Shown one piece after another: positions 30,760-37,572 of a stretch of 40,683 nt of DNA. The notes below the pieces were generated by a model, which saw only the letters and a list, made by a program, of their open reading frames with translations, searched no databases and was not told the origin of the DNA. Each line of letters opens with the position of its first letter. The stretch's first letter is position 1. This DNA comes from a virus, in the IMG/VR virus record IMGVR_UViG_3300046781_000033, positions 1 to 40,683 of that record; one strand, 5' to 3'. Both the position numbers and the translations under genes were made by a program.

Positions 30760-31843
30760 TGGGATGAAGAACTACGACGTCAGCCGAGACGGTGGGGCGA
30801 CGGTCTACACCACGGTCACCCACCCGACCACCTCTGTGACCATCACCGGGGCCACCCCGTCGACCGGCTACCCGTGCTGCGTCCGCGCGCGCGACAACGC
30901 GGGCAACGTCTCCGCCTGGTCCCCCGTCGTGGTCGTCACCACGGCGGCGTCTGGCGGCGACACCACGGCGCCTACGGTGCCCACCGGCCTCGCGCACTCC
31001 GGCGTCACGCAGACCGGCGCGACCGTCTCCTGGACGGGCTCGACGGACGCCGTCGGGGTCACGAAGTACCAGGTGCGCGTCAATGGCGTGACGCTCGGCG
31101 ACGAGTCCACCTCGACCTCCCGGGCGCTCACCGGCCTCACCGCCGGCACCGCGCAGAGCTGGGACGTGCGCGCGGGCGACGCGGCGGGCAACTGGTCGGC
31201 GTGGGCCACGGCGGACACCTTCAACACGCTGCCCTCCGGCGGCGGTGGGGGTGCCACCCCGGCCGCGGCCTACGGCTTCAACGAGGGCTCCGGCACGACG
31301 GCCGCCGACGCGATCGGCAGCCGGACCCTCACCGGGCTGGCTCCGTCGGCCTCATGGGCGGCGGCCGGCCATACGGGCAGCGCGCTCGCGAAGTCTGGCG
31401 GCGCCGTCATCGTGCCGAACAGTGCCGGGCTGCAGACCGCCTCCCGCACGCTCATGTTCTGGGCCAAGCCGACCGCGACGTCCGATGGCTGGTGGGTGCA
31501 GTTCTACATCGCGTCGCTCGACACGGCGGCGTTCGCGATCGGGCGAATCGGCGGCCAGCTCTACTGCCGGTGCCGCATCGGCTCGTCGAACACCAACCTC
31601 ACGACCTCGCCGCTCGCCGTCGGGACCTACGCGCACGTCGCGATCACCTACGACGGCACCACGTTCCGGGCCTACCTGAACGGGACGCAGTTCTCGTCGC
31701 AGGCCCTCACCGGCACGATCGCCACGGCGGACGACGCTCGGATCTTCGACCCGGGTTCGGCAGTGGAGCCCGACGACCTCCGGTTCTACACGACGGCGCT
31801 CGACGCTACGGCGATCCAGGCGGCGATGAACACGCCCGTCTAG
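30752..31843 (+). CDS. tail fiber continuation: FN3 and LamG domains
   Basis: The ATG at 30752 lies inside the end of the previous fiber gene and has GGGAGGAG (30737-30744) seven nt upstream. The 363-residue product begins with the missing half of an FN3 domain (MKNYDVSRDGGATVY), then a full FN3 (TAPTVPTGLAHSGVTQTGA to about residue 160), a glycine hinge, and a LamG-like domain (LMFWAKPTATSDGWWVQFYI, TYAHVAITYDG). Either it is made separately, or a +1 shift fuses it to the upstream ORF (about 876 residues in all). Its TAG stop at 31841-31843 overlaps the minus-strand neighbour's stop. Confidence 0.83.
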   Translation: MPSGMKNYDVSRDGGATVYTTVTHPTTSVTITGATPSTGYPCCVRARDNAGNVSAWSPVVVVTTAASGGDTTAPTVPTGLAHSGVTQTGATVSWTGSTDAVGVTKYQVRVNGVTLGDESTSTSRALTGLTAGTAQSWDVRAGDAAGNWSAWATADTFNTLPSGGGGGATPAAAYGFNEGSGTTAADAIGSRTLTGLAPSASWAAAGHTGSALAKSGGAVIVPNSAGLQTASRTLMFWAKPTATSDGWWVQFYIASLDTAAFAIGRIGGQLYCRCRIGSSNTNLTTSPLAVGTYAHVAITYDGTTFRAYLNGTQFSSQALTGTIATADDARIFDPGSAVEPDDLRFYTTALDATAIQAAMNTPV

Positions 31844-32280
31844 TCCGTGAACAGCTTCCGGTTCTCCTCGGAGCGCCGGAACGCCTCACGGGTGCGCTCC
31901 TCCTCGAGCTCGCGCGCCTTCCGGTCCAGCCTCCGGGCTGCCCAGAGTGCCGCGAGCCGAGATGAAGCCCCGCTCCTCCTTCGGGAGGGGCGGGGCGTTT
32001 CGTCGTTCCTGGCCATGCTCTGCTCCCCCTGCTGCTCTCGCGCCTGCATCGATGCCCACCAGAGCAGGACCGCACCGACGGCCGCGTAGAAGCCCCAGAT
32101 GGCCAGCCACGCCGCGTCACCGCCGATCGCCACGTGCCGCACCGCGCCTGCGGTGCATCCTGCTACCAGTGCCCATCCGACGATCCGCTGGATGACGCGG
32201 CGGGCCACTGTGCTGCCGCCGTCAACAATTCTGCTCACGCCATCCAAGAGTGCGACCCGAGCGATTGATGACGCGGGCAC
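31840..32280 (-). CDS. membrane protein with charged cytoplasmic tail, start uncertain
   Basis: The ORF encodes up to 146 residues. It has two hydrophobic helices (VIQRIVGWALVAGCTAGAV and WLAIWGFYAAVGAVLLWW), then a long charged helix (RKARELEEERTREAFRRSEE) to the stop. The likely start is a GTG at or after 32280; no clear ribosome-binding site decides it, and VARRVIQ is an alternative. It is convergent with the fiber gene, its stop codon sharing CTAG with the fiber's. A strong hairpin for the opposite strand lies within its codons. A lysogenic-state role such as superinfection exclusion is only a guess. Confidence 0.65.
   Translation of the reverse strand: MPASSIARVALLDGVSRIVDGGSTVARRVIQRIVGWALVAGCTAGAVRHVAIGGDAAWLAIWGFYAAVGAVLLWWASMQAREQQGEQSMARNDETPRPSRRRSGASSRLAALWAARRLDRKARELEEERTREAFRRSEENRKLFTD
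31967..32003 (+). terminator. strong late-operon terminator with TTCG tetraloop
   Basis: GCCCCGCTCCTCC (31967-31979) and GGAGGGGCGGGGC (31984-31996) form a 13-bp stem with one T-G wobble and a TTCG loop, followed by GTTTCGT. It stands 124 nt after the end of the fiber gene, on the strand of the late operon, but inside the coding region of the minus-strand membrane protein gene. Confidence 0.82.
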
Positions 32281-32307
32281 CGGGTGAAAAGCCGTCGGCC
32301 TGCCCCG

Positions 32308-32709
32308 TCACGCCGAGACGCGCTCGCGCGGTGCCTCCGCGTCCCTGAGCAGCTGGGACGCCCGACCGCGGCTCACCTTCATGACGGCCGCGACGTCGGC
32401 GACGGAGAGCCCGGCGCCCCGGAGCGCGGCGGCGACGGCACGCGCCTCCGCGGCGGCCGCGCGCTGGGCCACGGCTACCTCCTCGGTCGCGCGACGCACA
32501 GCCTCGGCGCGCTCGGCGAGCCCGTCGAGCTCGGGCAGGATGACGACGTCGACCCCGCCGGCGTCGCTGTCGAGCATCGTCTCGATGAGGTCGCGGACCT
32601 GAGTCTCGGCGGTCTCGAGGGTGCGGGACTGGGTCACGCCGACGCCGTCGACGTGGAGCTCCCAGCCCCCCTCCCAGCGCTTCGCGCGGACCGTGTATGC
32701 CTTCTTCAC
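32308..32709 (-). CDS. HicB-like antitoxin
   Basis: The 133-residue protein starts at GTG 32709, overlapping the hicA stop (GTGA). The N-terminal half resembles the HicB partial RNase-H-like fold (YTVRAKRWEGGWELHVDGVG, then TAETQVRDLIETML), a helical middle follows, and the C-terminus is an HTH (LSVADVAAVMKVSRGRASQL). HicB neutralises HicA and represses the operon through the HTH. The toxin-first gene order is the usual one for hicAB. Confidence 0.85.
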   Translation of the reverse strand: MKKAYTVRAKRWEGGWELHVDGVGVTQSRTLETAETQVRDLIETMLDSDAGGVDVVILPELDGLAERAEAVRRATEEVAVAQRAAAAEARAVAAALRGAGLSVADVAAVMKVSRGRASQLLRDAEAPRERVSA

Positions 32710-32915
32710 TGCAGCCACCCCTTCGGCAGGCACTCCATCTTCTTGATCGTGTCGGCGACGACGCCGGGCGAGTTCTCCGTGGCCCGGATGACGACCGCCT
32801 TGTGCTTCCCGCACGGGCAGGTCCAGACCTCGTGGTCGCCCTTGCCAGGGCGCGACGTGCAGCCCTGCGCGCGCAGGGCCTTCGCCATGTCCCGGTACTT
32901 CATCGGCTTCGTCAT
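32706..32915 (-). CDS. HicA-like mRNA interferase toxin
   Basis: The 69-residue protein has the HicA dsRBD-like pattern: MKYRDMAKALRAQG, GKGDHEVW with the catalytic His of the GDH motif, VVIRATENSPGVVADTIKKM. A CPCG element sits in the central hairpin. HicA cleaves mRNA and causes growth arrest when free of HicB. Start is ATG 32915; an internal ATG at 32903 (MKYRDM) is possible if the promoter proposed at 32917-32945 is right. In a prophage such a pair favours maintenance or phage exclusion (family knowledge). Confidence 0.87.
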   Translation of the reverse strand: MTKPMKYRDMAKALRAQGCTSRPGKGDHEVWTCPCGKHKAVVIRATENSPGVVADTIKKMECLPKGWLQ

Positions 32916-32916
32916 G

Positions 32917-32960
32917 ACATTAGGTTAGTCCCCCTAGACAGTCAATGTCTAGGGGGGCTA
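32917..32960 (-). promoter_or_regulatory. hicAB promoter and palindromic operator
   Basis: On the minus strand a -35 TTGACT (complement of 32940-32945) and a weak -10 TAATGT (complement of 32917-32922) are 17 bp apart. Overlapping them is the inverted repeat CCCCCTAGACA (32930-32940) / TGTCTAGGGGG (32946-32956), which extends with one wobble to 32926-32960. This is a good candidate operator for HicB. Confidence 0.65.
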
Positions 32961-33023
32961 GATACTTCACCCGTCCGACGACAGCGCCGTCGCCGTGTCG
33001 GACCCTCGCGCGACCCTGGCCCC

Positions 33024-33326
33024 ATGCACGGCCCCACCCCCGAGCCTGGGTACGACTTCGAGCGCGACCTCGCCCGACGCCAGGCGCAGCACTGGGACCG
33101 ACCGCACCAGCGCATCCTCAACGCCCACCCGATCCCCCGGCGCGGGCTGCAGCACGACTGCCACGTCCGGGTGCGCGCTCGCATCGTCTGGGAGCTCGAC
33201 GGCGAGAAGGTCGGCGAGACGCTGGCGACGGCGTGGACGCCGCGGCTCGTGCTCGTCACGGTGGACTCGCGGCGCTTCGGGGTCAGCGGCGCATGGCTGC
33301 TGCCGGCCGACGTCGAGCGGGTCTGA
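33024..33326 (+). CDS. hypothetical protein upstream of attP
   Basis: The 100-residue ORF starts at ATG 33024. It has a DFERDLARRQAQHWD helix, then a beta-rich part (VRVRARIVWELDGEKVGETL, RLVLVTVDSRRF, VSGAWLLPADVERV). I recognise this as a small conserved actinophage protein often near the right end, without known function. The true start is not supported by a clear ribosome-binding site. Confidence 0.65.
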   Translation: MHGPTPEPGYDFERDLARRQAQHWDRPHQRILNAHPIPRRGLQHDCHVRVRARIVWELDGEKVGETLATAWTPRLVLVTVDSRRFGVSGAWLLPADVERV

Positions 33327-33340
33327 CGGTCCGTGAACGT

Positions 33341-33364
33341 TTGGCCCACCACTTGGCCCACCTG
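33341..33364 (+). repeat. left arm-type repeat pair of attP (TTGGCCCACC x2)
   Basis: Two 12-bp units in tandem, TTGGCCCACCAC (33341-33352) and TTGGCCCACCTG (33353-33364). The same unit occurs twice on the other side of the core at 33566-33589. Paired direct repeats flanking the core are the expected arm-binding sites of a tyrosine integrase. Confidence 0.75.
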
Positions 33365-33399
33365 CCACCGATCTGGCCGCATCTCGCCGGAAATGACGA

Positions 33400-33428
33400 A
33401 GGCCCGGAACCGTTGAAGTTCCGGGCCT
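33400..33428. terminator. bidirectional terminator next to attP core
   Basis: AGGCCCGGAAC (33400-33410) and GTTCCGGGCCT (33418-33428) form a perfect 11-bp stem with a 7-nt loop. On the minus strand the sequence after the stem is TCGTCAT, the tail also seen after the hairpins at 13484 and 26904. It lies five nt from the attP core and could insulate the tRNA gene from phage transcription after integration. Confidence 0.75.
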
Positions 33429-33432
33429 ATCG

Positions 33433-33485
33433 TGGTGGAGCCGCCTGTCGGAATCGAACCGACGACCTATTCATTACGAGTGAAT
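33433..33485 (-). other. attP core: 3' half of tRNA-Thr(CGT)
   Basis: On the minus strand this reads as the tRNA 3' half. The anticodon stem ATTCA/TGAAT (complements of 33481-33485 and 33469-33473) encloses CTCGTAA with anticodon CGT (33476-33478). A TTCGATT T-loop lies between GTCGG and CCGAC, followed by AGGCGGC, T and CCA. The D-arm side is absent, so this is not a functional tRNA gene. The 53-bp identity would restore the host gene on integration. The integrase gene starts 118 nt away. Confidence 0.92.
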
Positions 33486-33565
33486 GGATGGGGTAGGCTG
33501 AGGGTGAAGTGCAAGCCGCTGACCAGCGACGATACGATCACAGGTATACGCATGAACCCATGTGA

Positions 33566-33589
33566 ATGGCCCACCTGTTGGCCCACCTG
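33566..33589 (+). repeat. right arm-type repeat pair of attP
   Basis: ATGGCCCACCTG (33566-33577) and TTGGCCCACCTG (33578-33589) repeat the unit found at 33341-33364, in the same orientation and with the same 12-bp period. They lie between the core and the integrase start, 14 nt before its ATG, so integrase binding here could also repress its own gene. Confidence 0.75.
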
Positions 33590-33602
33590 AGAGACTGAAT
33601 CC

Positions 33603-34847
33603 ATGGCGACGACGAGACGGCCCCACGGCACCGGCTCCGTGTACCGCGACGACGCGCGCGGTCGCTGGGTCGGAAGCATCGAGCTCGGCTGGACCGCGAA
33701 GGGCACGCGACGCCGACGACGGTTCACCGGACCCACCGAGCGGGCCGTCCGCGCGAAGATCCGCCAGGCGCTCACCGAGGCCGAGGCTGCCGAGTCCGCC
33801 ATCGTCGGAGGCAAGCCCACCGTGAAGCGCTGGGCCGACGTCTGGCTGGAGAACACCCAGGAGACGCTCCGGCCGACGACGTGGAGCGCGAACCGCACCG
33901 CCGTCACGCAGTGGATCGTCCCCACCATCGGGCACCGCCGCCTCGACCAGCTCGCCCCTGCCGACATCCGCGCCTTCCACCGCGCCATGGAGGCCAAGCC
34001 GCTCGCGCCGTCGTCGCAGTCGCGCTACCACGCCGCGCTGTCCGGGATGCTCGCTGCCGCCGTGCAGGAGGGCTACAGCGTCCCCGAGCGCGCGCGCGTG
34101 GTCGAGGGCCCGGGCCTCGGCACCAATGACCGCAACGCGCTCCCCCTGCCCGACGCGCTCGCGATCCTCGAGGTCGCGTCGAAGCGGCCCGACGCGTCCC
34201 GCTGGGCCGCCGCGCTGCTGCAGGGCATGCGGCCCGCGGAGACGCTCGGGCTCACCTGGGACATGGTCGACCTCGACGGCGAGGACTCGACGCTGACCCT
34301 GGCGTGGCAGCTCAAGCCGCTGCCGTACCGCAAGGCGCGCGACCGTGACTCCGGCTTCCGGGTGCCGAAGGGGTTCGAGGCGCGGCAGGTCGACGGCGCG
34401 CTCCACCTCGTGCGCCCCAAGACGAAGTCCGGGTGGCGCCGCATCCCGCTCGTCCCGTGGATGGTCTCCTCGCTGACCGACTGGCGCGAGATCGCCCCGA
34501 AGAACCGCGCCGGGCTCGTGTGGCCCCAGGCGGACGGACGCCCGCGCCGCGACGACGACGACCGGGCAGCGTGGTACGAGATCACCGACGCGGCGCAGGT
34601 CGCCGTCGTCGAGCCATCGCCGCGTGATGACGGGCCGGAGATGATCGGCCGGCGCCCGGAACTCTACGAGGCCAGGCACACAGCCGCGACACTCCTCAAG
34701 GTCGCGGCTGTCGACGACGCGACCATCACCGCGATCCTGGGGCACGCGAGCATCCTGAGCACGAAGGCCTACCTGCACACCGATGTGCGGCGGGCCCGTG
34801 CCGCCCTCGGCGAGATGGCTGAGACGCTCAGGCTCACCGCTCGCTGA
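33603..34847 (+). CDS. tyrosine integrase (site-specific recombinase)
   Basis: The 414-residue protein integrates phage DNA at tRNA-Thr. The N-terminus is an AP2-like arm-binding region (GTGSVYRDDARGRWVGSIEL), then a SAM-like core-binding domain (about 70-170). The catalytic domain has R210 (LLQGMRPAETLGL), K275 (TKSGWRR), R358-H359 in YEARHTAATLL, H381 in LGHASILST and nucleophile Y390 in KAYLHTD. The first residue of the H-x-x-R motif is Y355 rather than His. Length and motifs are normal. Its 3' end overlaps a minus-strand gene by 14 nt. Confidence 0.96.
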   Translation: MATTRRPHGTGSVYRDDARGRWVGSIELGWTAKGTRRRRRFTGPTERAVRAKIRQALTEAEAAESAIVGGKPTVKRWADVWLENTQETLRPTTWSANRTAVTQWIVPTIGHRRLDQLAPADIRAFHRAMEAKPLAPSSQSRYHAALSGMLAAAVQEGYSVPERARVVEGPGLGTNDRNALPLPDALAILEVASKRPDASRWAAALLQGMRPAETLGLTWDMVDLDGEDSTLTLAWQLKPLPYRKARDRDSGFRVPKGFEARQVDGALHLVRPKTKSGWRRIPLVPWMVSSLTDWREIAPKNRAGLVWPQADGRPRRDDDDRAAWYEITDAAQVAVVEPSPRDDGPEMIGRRPELYEARHTAATLLKVAAVDDATITAILGHASILSTKAYLHTDVRRARAALGEMAETLRLTAR

Positions 34848-35010
34848 GCATCGCCGCGACATCCAGCCCCCGATCCGCAGCACGCTGCAGATCGGACCAC
34901 ATCAGGTCGCACGGGCGGACGGGCACGGGATGGCCCGCCTCCGCCAGCAGCGTCCACACCTGGTAGGTCGTCTCGTCTACGGCAGCCTCGGCTGCCATCC
35001 CCTGCGGCAT
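34834..35010 (-). CDS. small hypothetical protein
   Basis: The 58-residue ORF starts at ATG 35010 with a strong ribosome-binding site (AGGAGGAG, about six nt upstream). It contains ETTYQVWTLLAEAGHPVPVR and ends LQRAADRGLDVAAMLSER, a compact helical protein. It follows the repressor gene on the same strand with a 92-nt gap, so it may be expressed with the repressor in the lysogen. No family is recognised. Confidence 0.72.
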   Translation of the reverse strand: MPQGMAAEAAVDETTYQVWTLLAEAGHPVPVRPCDLMWSDLQRAADRGLDVAAMLSER

Positions 35011-35102
35011 TGGTCTCCTCCTAGAAGTCCCGTGCCCCTCCTGTGCGCTATCCGCCGGACCCTGCCGACGGTAGTGCTCTAGGGCGACACGTGCCTGGGG
35101 AC

Positions 35103-35357
35103 TCAGTTTCCGCGGATGCGACGCAGTTCCTCTTGCTGGCGGGTCCAGACCTCGACCGGCGACAGGTTGAGGAACTCCGCGATCTGGAACACCTCCTGCA
35201 CCCGGAAGGGTCGGTCCCCGGACAGCCACGCGCTCATCGACGAGCGCGAGAGGCCGAGTGCTTCGGCGAGACGGGCGTCCGGGATGTGCTGACGGCCGAG
35301 CTCAGCACGGATCACGGCGACCAGGGCGGCGTCTACTTCACGGCTGTCGATGTCCAC
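35103..35357 (-). CDS. immunity repressor (XRE-type HTH)
   Basis: From GTG 35357 the protein is 84 residues and contains a Cro/CI-type HTH: DARLAEALGLSRSSMSAWLS (recognition helix SSMSAWL), then FRVQEVFQIAEFLNLSPVEV. There is no C-terminal protease domain, as in many actinophage repressors. A longer reading from GTG 35411 (102 residues) is possible but its N-terminus is not protein-like. It is divergent from the Cro-like gene, so it should hold the lysogenic state by binding the shared region at 35430-35474. Confidence 0.82.
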   Translation of the reverse strand: MDIDSREVDAALVAVIRAELGRQHIPDARLAEALGLSRSSMSAWLSGDRPFRVQEVFQIAEFLNLSPVEVWTRQQEELRRIRGN

Positions 35358-35429
35358 GCTGAACAGGATTACACCGCGACCTGCCCTGATACCTGCGCGA
35401 CAGGACTTCACCCACTGCTGAGCCTCACA

Positions 35430-35474
35430 TTGTTCGGTTCACCCTTGCGTTGTTCGGCTGAGCCGAACTATGCT
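35430..35474 (+). promoter_or_regulatory. early lytic promoter with palindromic operator
   Basis: A -35 TTGCGT (35445-35450) and a -10 TATGCT (35469-35474) are separated by 18 bp. The spacer holds the palindrome GTTCGGCT-g-AGCCGAAC (35452-35468). A further half-site TTGTTCGG (35430-35437) repeats the motif exactly 20 bp upstream of 35450-35457. The expected transcription start is at or next to the A of ATG 35481, so the mRNA would be leaderless. Confidence 0.75.
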
Positions 35475-35480
35475 CCATCT

Positions 35481-35708
35481 ATGCAGCAGACACCGAAGGG
35501 CATCGGGCGCCTCATCGAGGAGCGCCTGAGCGGGAAGCGCGGGGCCAAGACCCGCCTCGCCGCAGACCTGGGTGTTCACCGCAACACCCTCAAGCGGTGG
35601 ATCGACGGCGACCTCCGGGAAGCACGGTGGGCCGACGTCGAGACCATCGCACGTGCCGTCGACATGGACCCTCGGGACCTCGTCGACGTGACGGGCCGGG
35701 CGTCATGA
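35481..35708 (+). CDS. Cro-like HTH regulator
   Basis: The 75-residue protein starts at ATG 35481, seven nt after the -10 box with no ribosome-binding site, consistent with leaderless translation. It contains an HTH (AKTRLAADLGVHRNTLKRWI) and a second helical part (RWADVETIARAVDMDPRDLV). It is divergent from the repressor gene, the classical Cro position, and overlaps the next gene by 4 nt. Confidence 0.8.
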   Translation: MQQTPKGIGRLIEERLSGKRGAKTRLAADLGVHRNTLKRWIDGDLREARWADVETIARAVDMDPRDLVDVTGRAS

Positions 35709-35923
35709 GCACCATCCAGATCGCCCCGGTCTCGTTCGACTACGACGGCGCCGCCGCCGCCACAGGGCTCTCCCGGAACACGATCATCGCCGCCGTCCGC
35801 GCCGGCGACCTCGTGTCCCACTACCCGGAGATCGACGGGCGGCAGCTCGCTAAGCCCGTCATCGACGCCGACGACCTCCGCGCCTGGGTGCGCCGGGGGA
35901 AGTCGGACCGCATCGCCCGCTGA
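35705..35923 (+). CDS. excisionase-like HTH protein
   Basis: The 72-residue protein has a MerR/Xis-type winged helix: DYDGAAAATGLSRNTIIAAV followed by LVSHYPEIDGRQLAKPVI and DADDLRAWVRRG. Such proteins bind attP arms and direct integrase toward excision. Its place directly after the Cro-like gene fits. A transcription factor of the same fold is the alternative. Confidence 0.75.
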   Translation: MSTIQIAPVSFDYDGAAAATGLSRNTIIAAVRAGDLVSHYPEIDGRQLAKPVIDADDLRAWVRRGKSDRIAR

Positions 35924-35939
35924 CCCCAGACATACCAGC

Positions 35940-35973
35940 GGGGCGTCCCCCACCGCCAAGCAGCGGACGCCCC
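35940..35973 (+). terminator. hairpin between regulator genes and early operon
   Basis: GGGGCGTCC (35940-35948) and GGACGCCCC (35965-35973) form a perfect 9-bp stem with a 16-nt loop, 17 nt after the excisionase-like gene. With no T-run it is probably a partial terminator. It would make the main early operon depend on readthrough or on a promoter I cannot identify in 35974-35996. Confidence 0.55.
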
Positions 35974-35996
35974 ACCGATTCGAAAGCGAGTCTCTC

Positions 35997-36470
35997 ATGA
36001 ACACCCCCAACCGGCGCAGGATCCTCGACAGGATCGGCGCCTGGGTCGCGCGCAACGTCGCCGAGACCGGCCGCCCCGACCACCCCGCACGTCCGGGTCA
36101 CGTCGACCCGGCGCAGATCGCGTCCGCCGCCGAGGCCAACCGCGACTACTGCAACGACCGCCACGACAGCACCGAGCAGGCCGGCGTGTTCTTCACCTGC
36201 ACGCTCACGCCGGGCCACGTCGGCCCGCACGAGTGCCGCATCTCCGGCCCGTCGCCCCGCCTGCTGTCCCTGTGGGTGGCCGGTGCCGACGCCCGCCGCG
36301 ACGAGTGGCTCAAGACGGTCGGCGCGACCGACCCCGAGTCGCCGATCTACTTCGAGGCCCTCGCCGCGTGGGAGGCCGCTCGGGAGTACGAGGCCAAGCG
36401 GACGTCGTTCCGCGAGGCCCCGGGCATGGTCTCCGAGATCGAGGCGCACCTGTCGGAGGTGGCCCGATGA
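35997..36470 (+). CDS. hypothetical early protein
   Basis: The 157-residue ORF starts at ATG 35997. A short basic N-terminus (NRRRILDRIGAWVARN) is followed by a Cys/His pattern (YCNDRHDS, FFTCTLTPGHVGPHECR) that could bind zinc, then a helical C-terminus (EALAAWEAAREYEAKR). No family is recognised. It ends in an ATGA overlap with the next gene. Confidence 0.7.
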   Translation: MNTPNRRRILDRIGAWVARNVAETGRPDHPARPGHVDPAQIASAAEANRDYCNDRHDSTEQAGVFFTCTLTPGHVGPHECRISGPSPRLLSLWVAGADARRDEWLKTVGATDPESPIYFEALAAWEAAREYEAKRTSFREAPGMVSEIEAHLSEVAR

Positions 36471-36940
36471 GCGCCTACCGCCACTTCCAGGACAAGGGCA
36501 CGGGCCAGGTCATCTCCGTCACGTCACCCAGCCTGGCCGCCGCGTACGCGACGAGCCCCGCGGACTTCGAGGAAGTCCAGACCGCCCCCCTCGACTCCGT
36601 CGTGATCGACGGTCCGCTGCCCGAGGTGGACACGAGGAACGGCGCGCACGTCCACCACGCCAGCACGTACACCACGGGATGGGACGCCGCGTACCTCGCG
36701 GCAGGCAACGGGCACGAAAAGGCCGTGGCCAGCGCAGAGCGGCAGGCCCGCGCGTTCGCCGCCATCGCCGCCTACCTCCGCGAGCAGAAGAGCGTGGACG
36801 AGGCGCAGGTGGTGGCGCTCACCCGGGCGCTCTCCGACACGCACCTGCAGGTCGAGGGCGGCATCTCGCACTTCTTCGCGACCACCGCCCGGAACCTCGT
36901 CGCTCGCCACGGCGTCCGTGTCGAGGGGGCGACGTCATGA
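36467..36940 (+). CDS. hypothetical early protein
   Basis: The 157-residue ORF starts at ATG 36467 in a 4-nt overlap. The N-terminal half contains SAYRHFQDKGTGQVISV and is beta-rich; the C-terminal half is helical (AERQARAFAAIAAYLREQK). No family is recognised. It is coupled to the next gene by overlap. Confidence 0.7.
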   Translation: MSAYRHFQDKGTGQVISVTSPSLAAAYATSPADFEEVQTAPLDSVVIDGPLPEVDTRNGAHVHHASTYTTGWDAAYLAAGNGHEKAVASAERQARAFAAIAAYLREQKSVDEAQVVALTRALSDTHLQVEGGISHFFATTARNLVARHGVRVEGATS

Positions 36941-37572
36941 GCGACGCGATCCCCACCCGCCGCGGCCCCTTCCCCGCCGACCCGGCCGTCACCTTCCGCA
37001 CGCACCAGCACGTCGCCGAGCGCACGGGCGACGGCATGGCTCCCGTGTTCGCGCTGCGGCACCGGAAGGATGACGAGACGCCCGTCGGCAACGACGGCCT
37101 CACGGACGACGAGCGCGCCGACCTCGCGGAGCACTACCGCCGCACGATCATGGCGCCCCTGAGCCCTGCCGAGAAGGCAGCGATCAAGGACTGGCGCGAG
37201 TCCAAGCGGGCCGCGCGTGACGACGAGACGCCCGCCAGCGACATGGGCGAGCAGGCCGACGTCCCGACGCTCATCCGGGCCCACCAGGACACCGCACTGG
37301 CCCTGGTGCAGCAGGCCACGCTCGACGGTCTCGCCGGCGCCCGGGAGACCCGCGCCCAGGAGAACAGCCTCCTCGCCCTCGCCGACGCGCACGCGAAGGA
37401 GGAGGGCTTCACGTCCGGCCAGCGCGCCGGGTTCGCCGAGGGGCTGCACGCGGCGCAGCAGATCGTCGAGGAGTTCAAGGCGAAGCTCGACGACGACCCG
37501 TACGCCGACGACACGCGCGGCGCGCTCGACGACGTCGTGGTGGCGCTGCTCGAACGGGCGGTGCGGTCATGA
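36937..37572 (+). CDS. hypothetical early protein, helical
   Basis: The 211-residue ORF starts at ATG 36937. It has a charged middle (DDERADLAEHYRRTIMAPLS), a KDWRESKRAARDDE helix and a long helical C-terminus (SGQRAGFAEGLHAAQQIVEE). No catalytic motif is visible. Overlaps on both sides show operon coupling. Confidence 0.7.
   Translation: MSDAIPTRRGPFPADPAVTFRTHQHVAERTGDGMAPVFALRHRKDDETPVGNDGLTDDERADLAEHYRRTIMAPLSPAEKAAIKDWRESKRAARDDETPASDMGEQADVPTLIRAHQDTALALVQQATLDGLAGARETRAQENSLLALADAHAKEEGFTSGQRAGFAEGLHAAQQIVEEFKAKLDDDPYADDTRGALDDVVVALLERAVRS

Noticed and set aside
32284-32928. Plus-strand ORF across the hicAB region
   Set aside because: Shadow of the convincing HicA and HicB reading frames on the minus strand; no motif.
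33433-33485. Functional tRNA-Thr gene
   Set aside because: Only the 3' half from the anticodon stem is present; the D-arm and 5' acceptor strand are missing, so it is the attP core.
34834-35229. Longer form of the minus-strand gene downstream of the repressor
   Set aside because: A strong AGGAGGAG site positions the start at 35010; the extension overlaps the repressor gene and is not protein-like.
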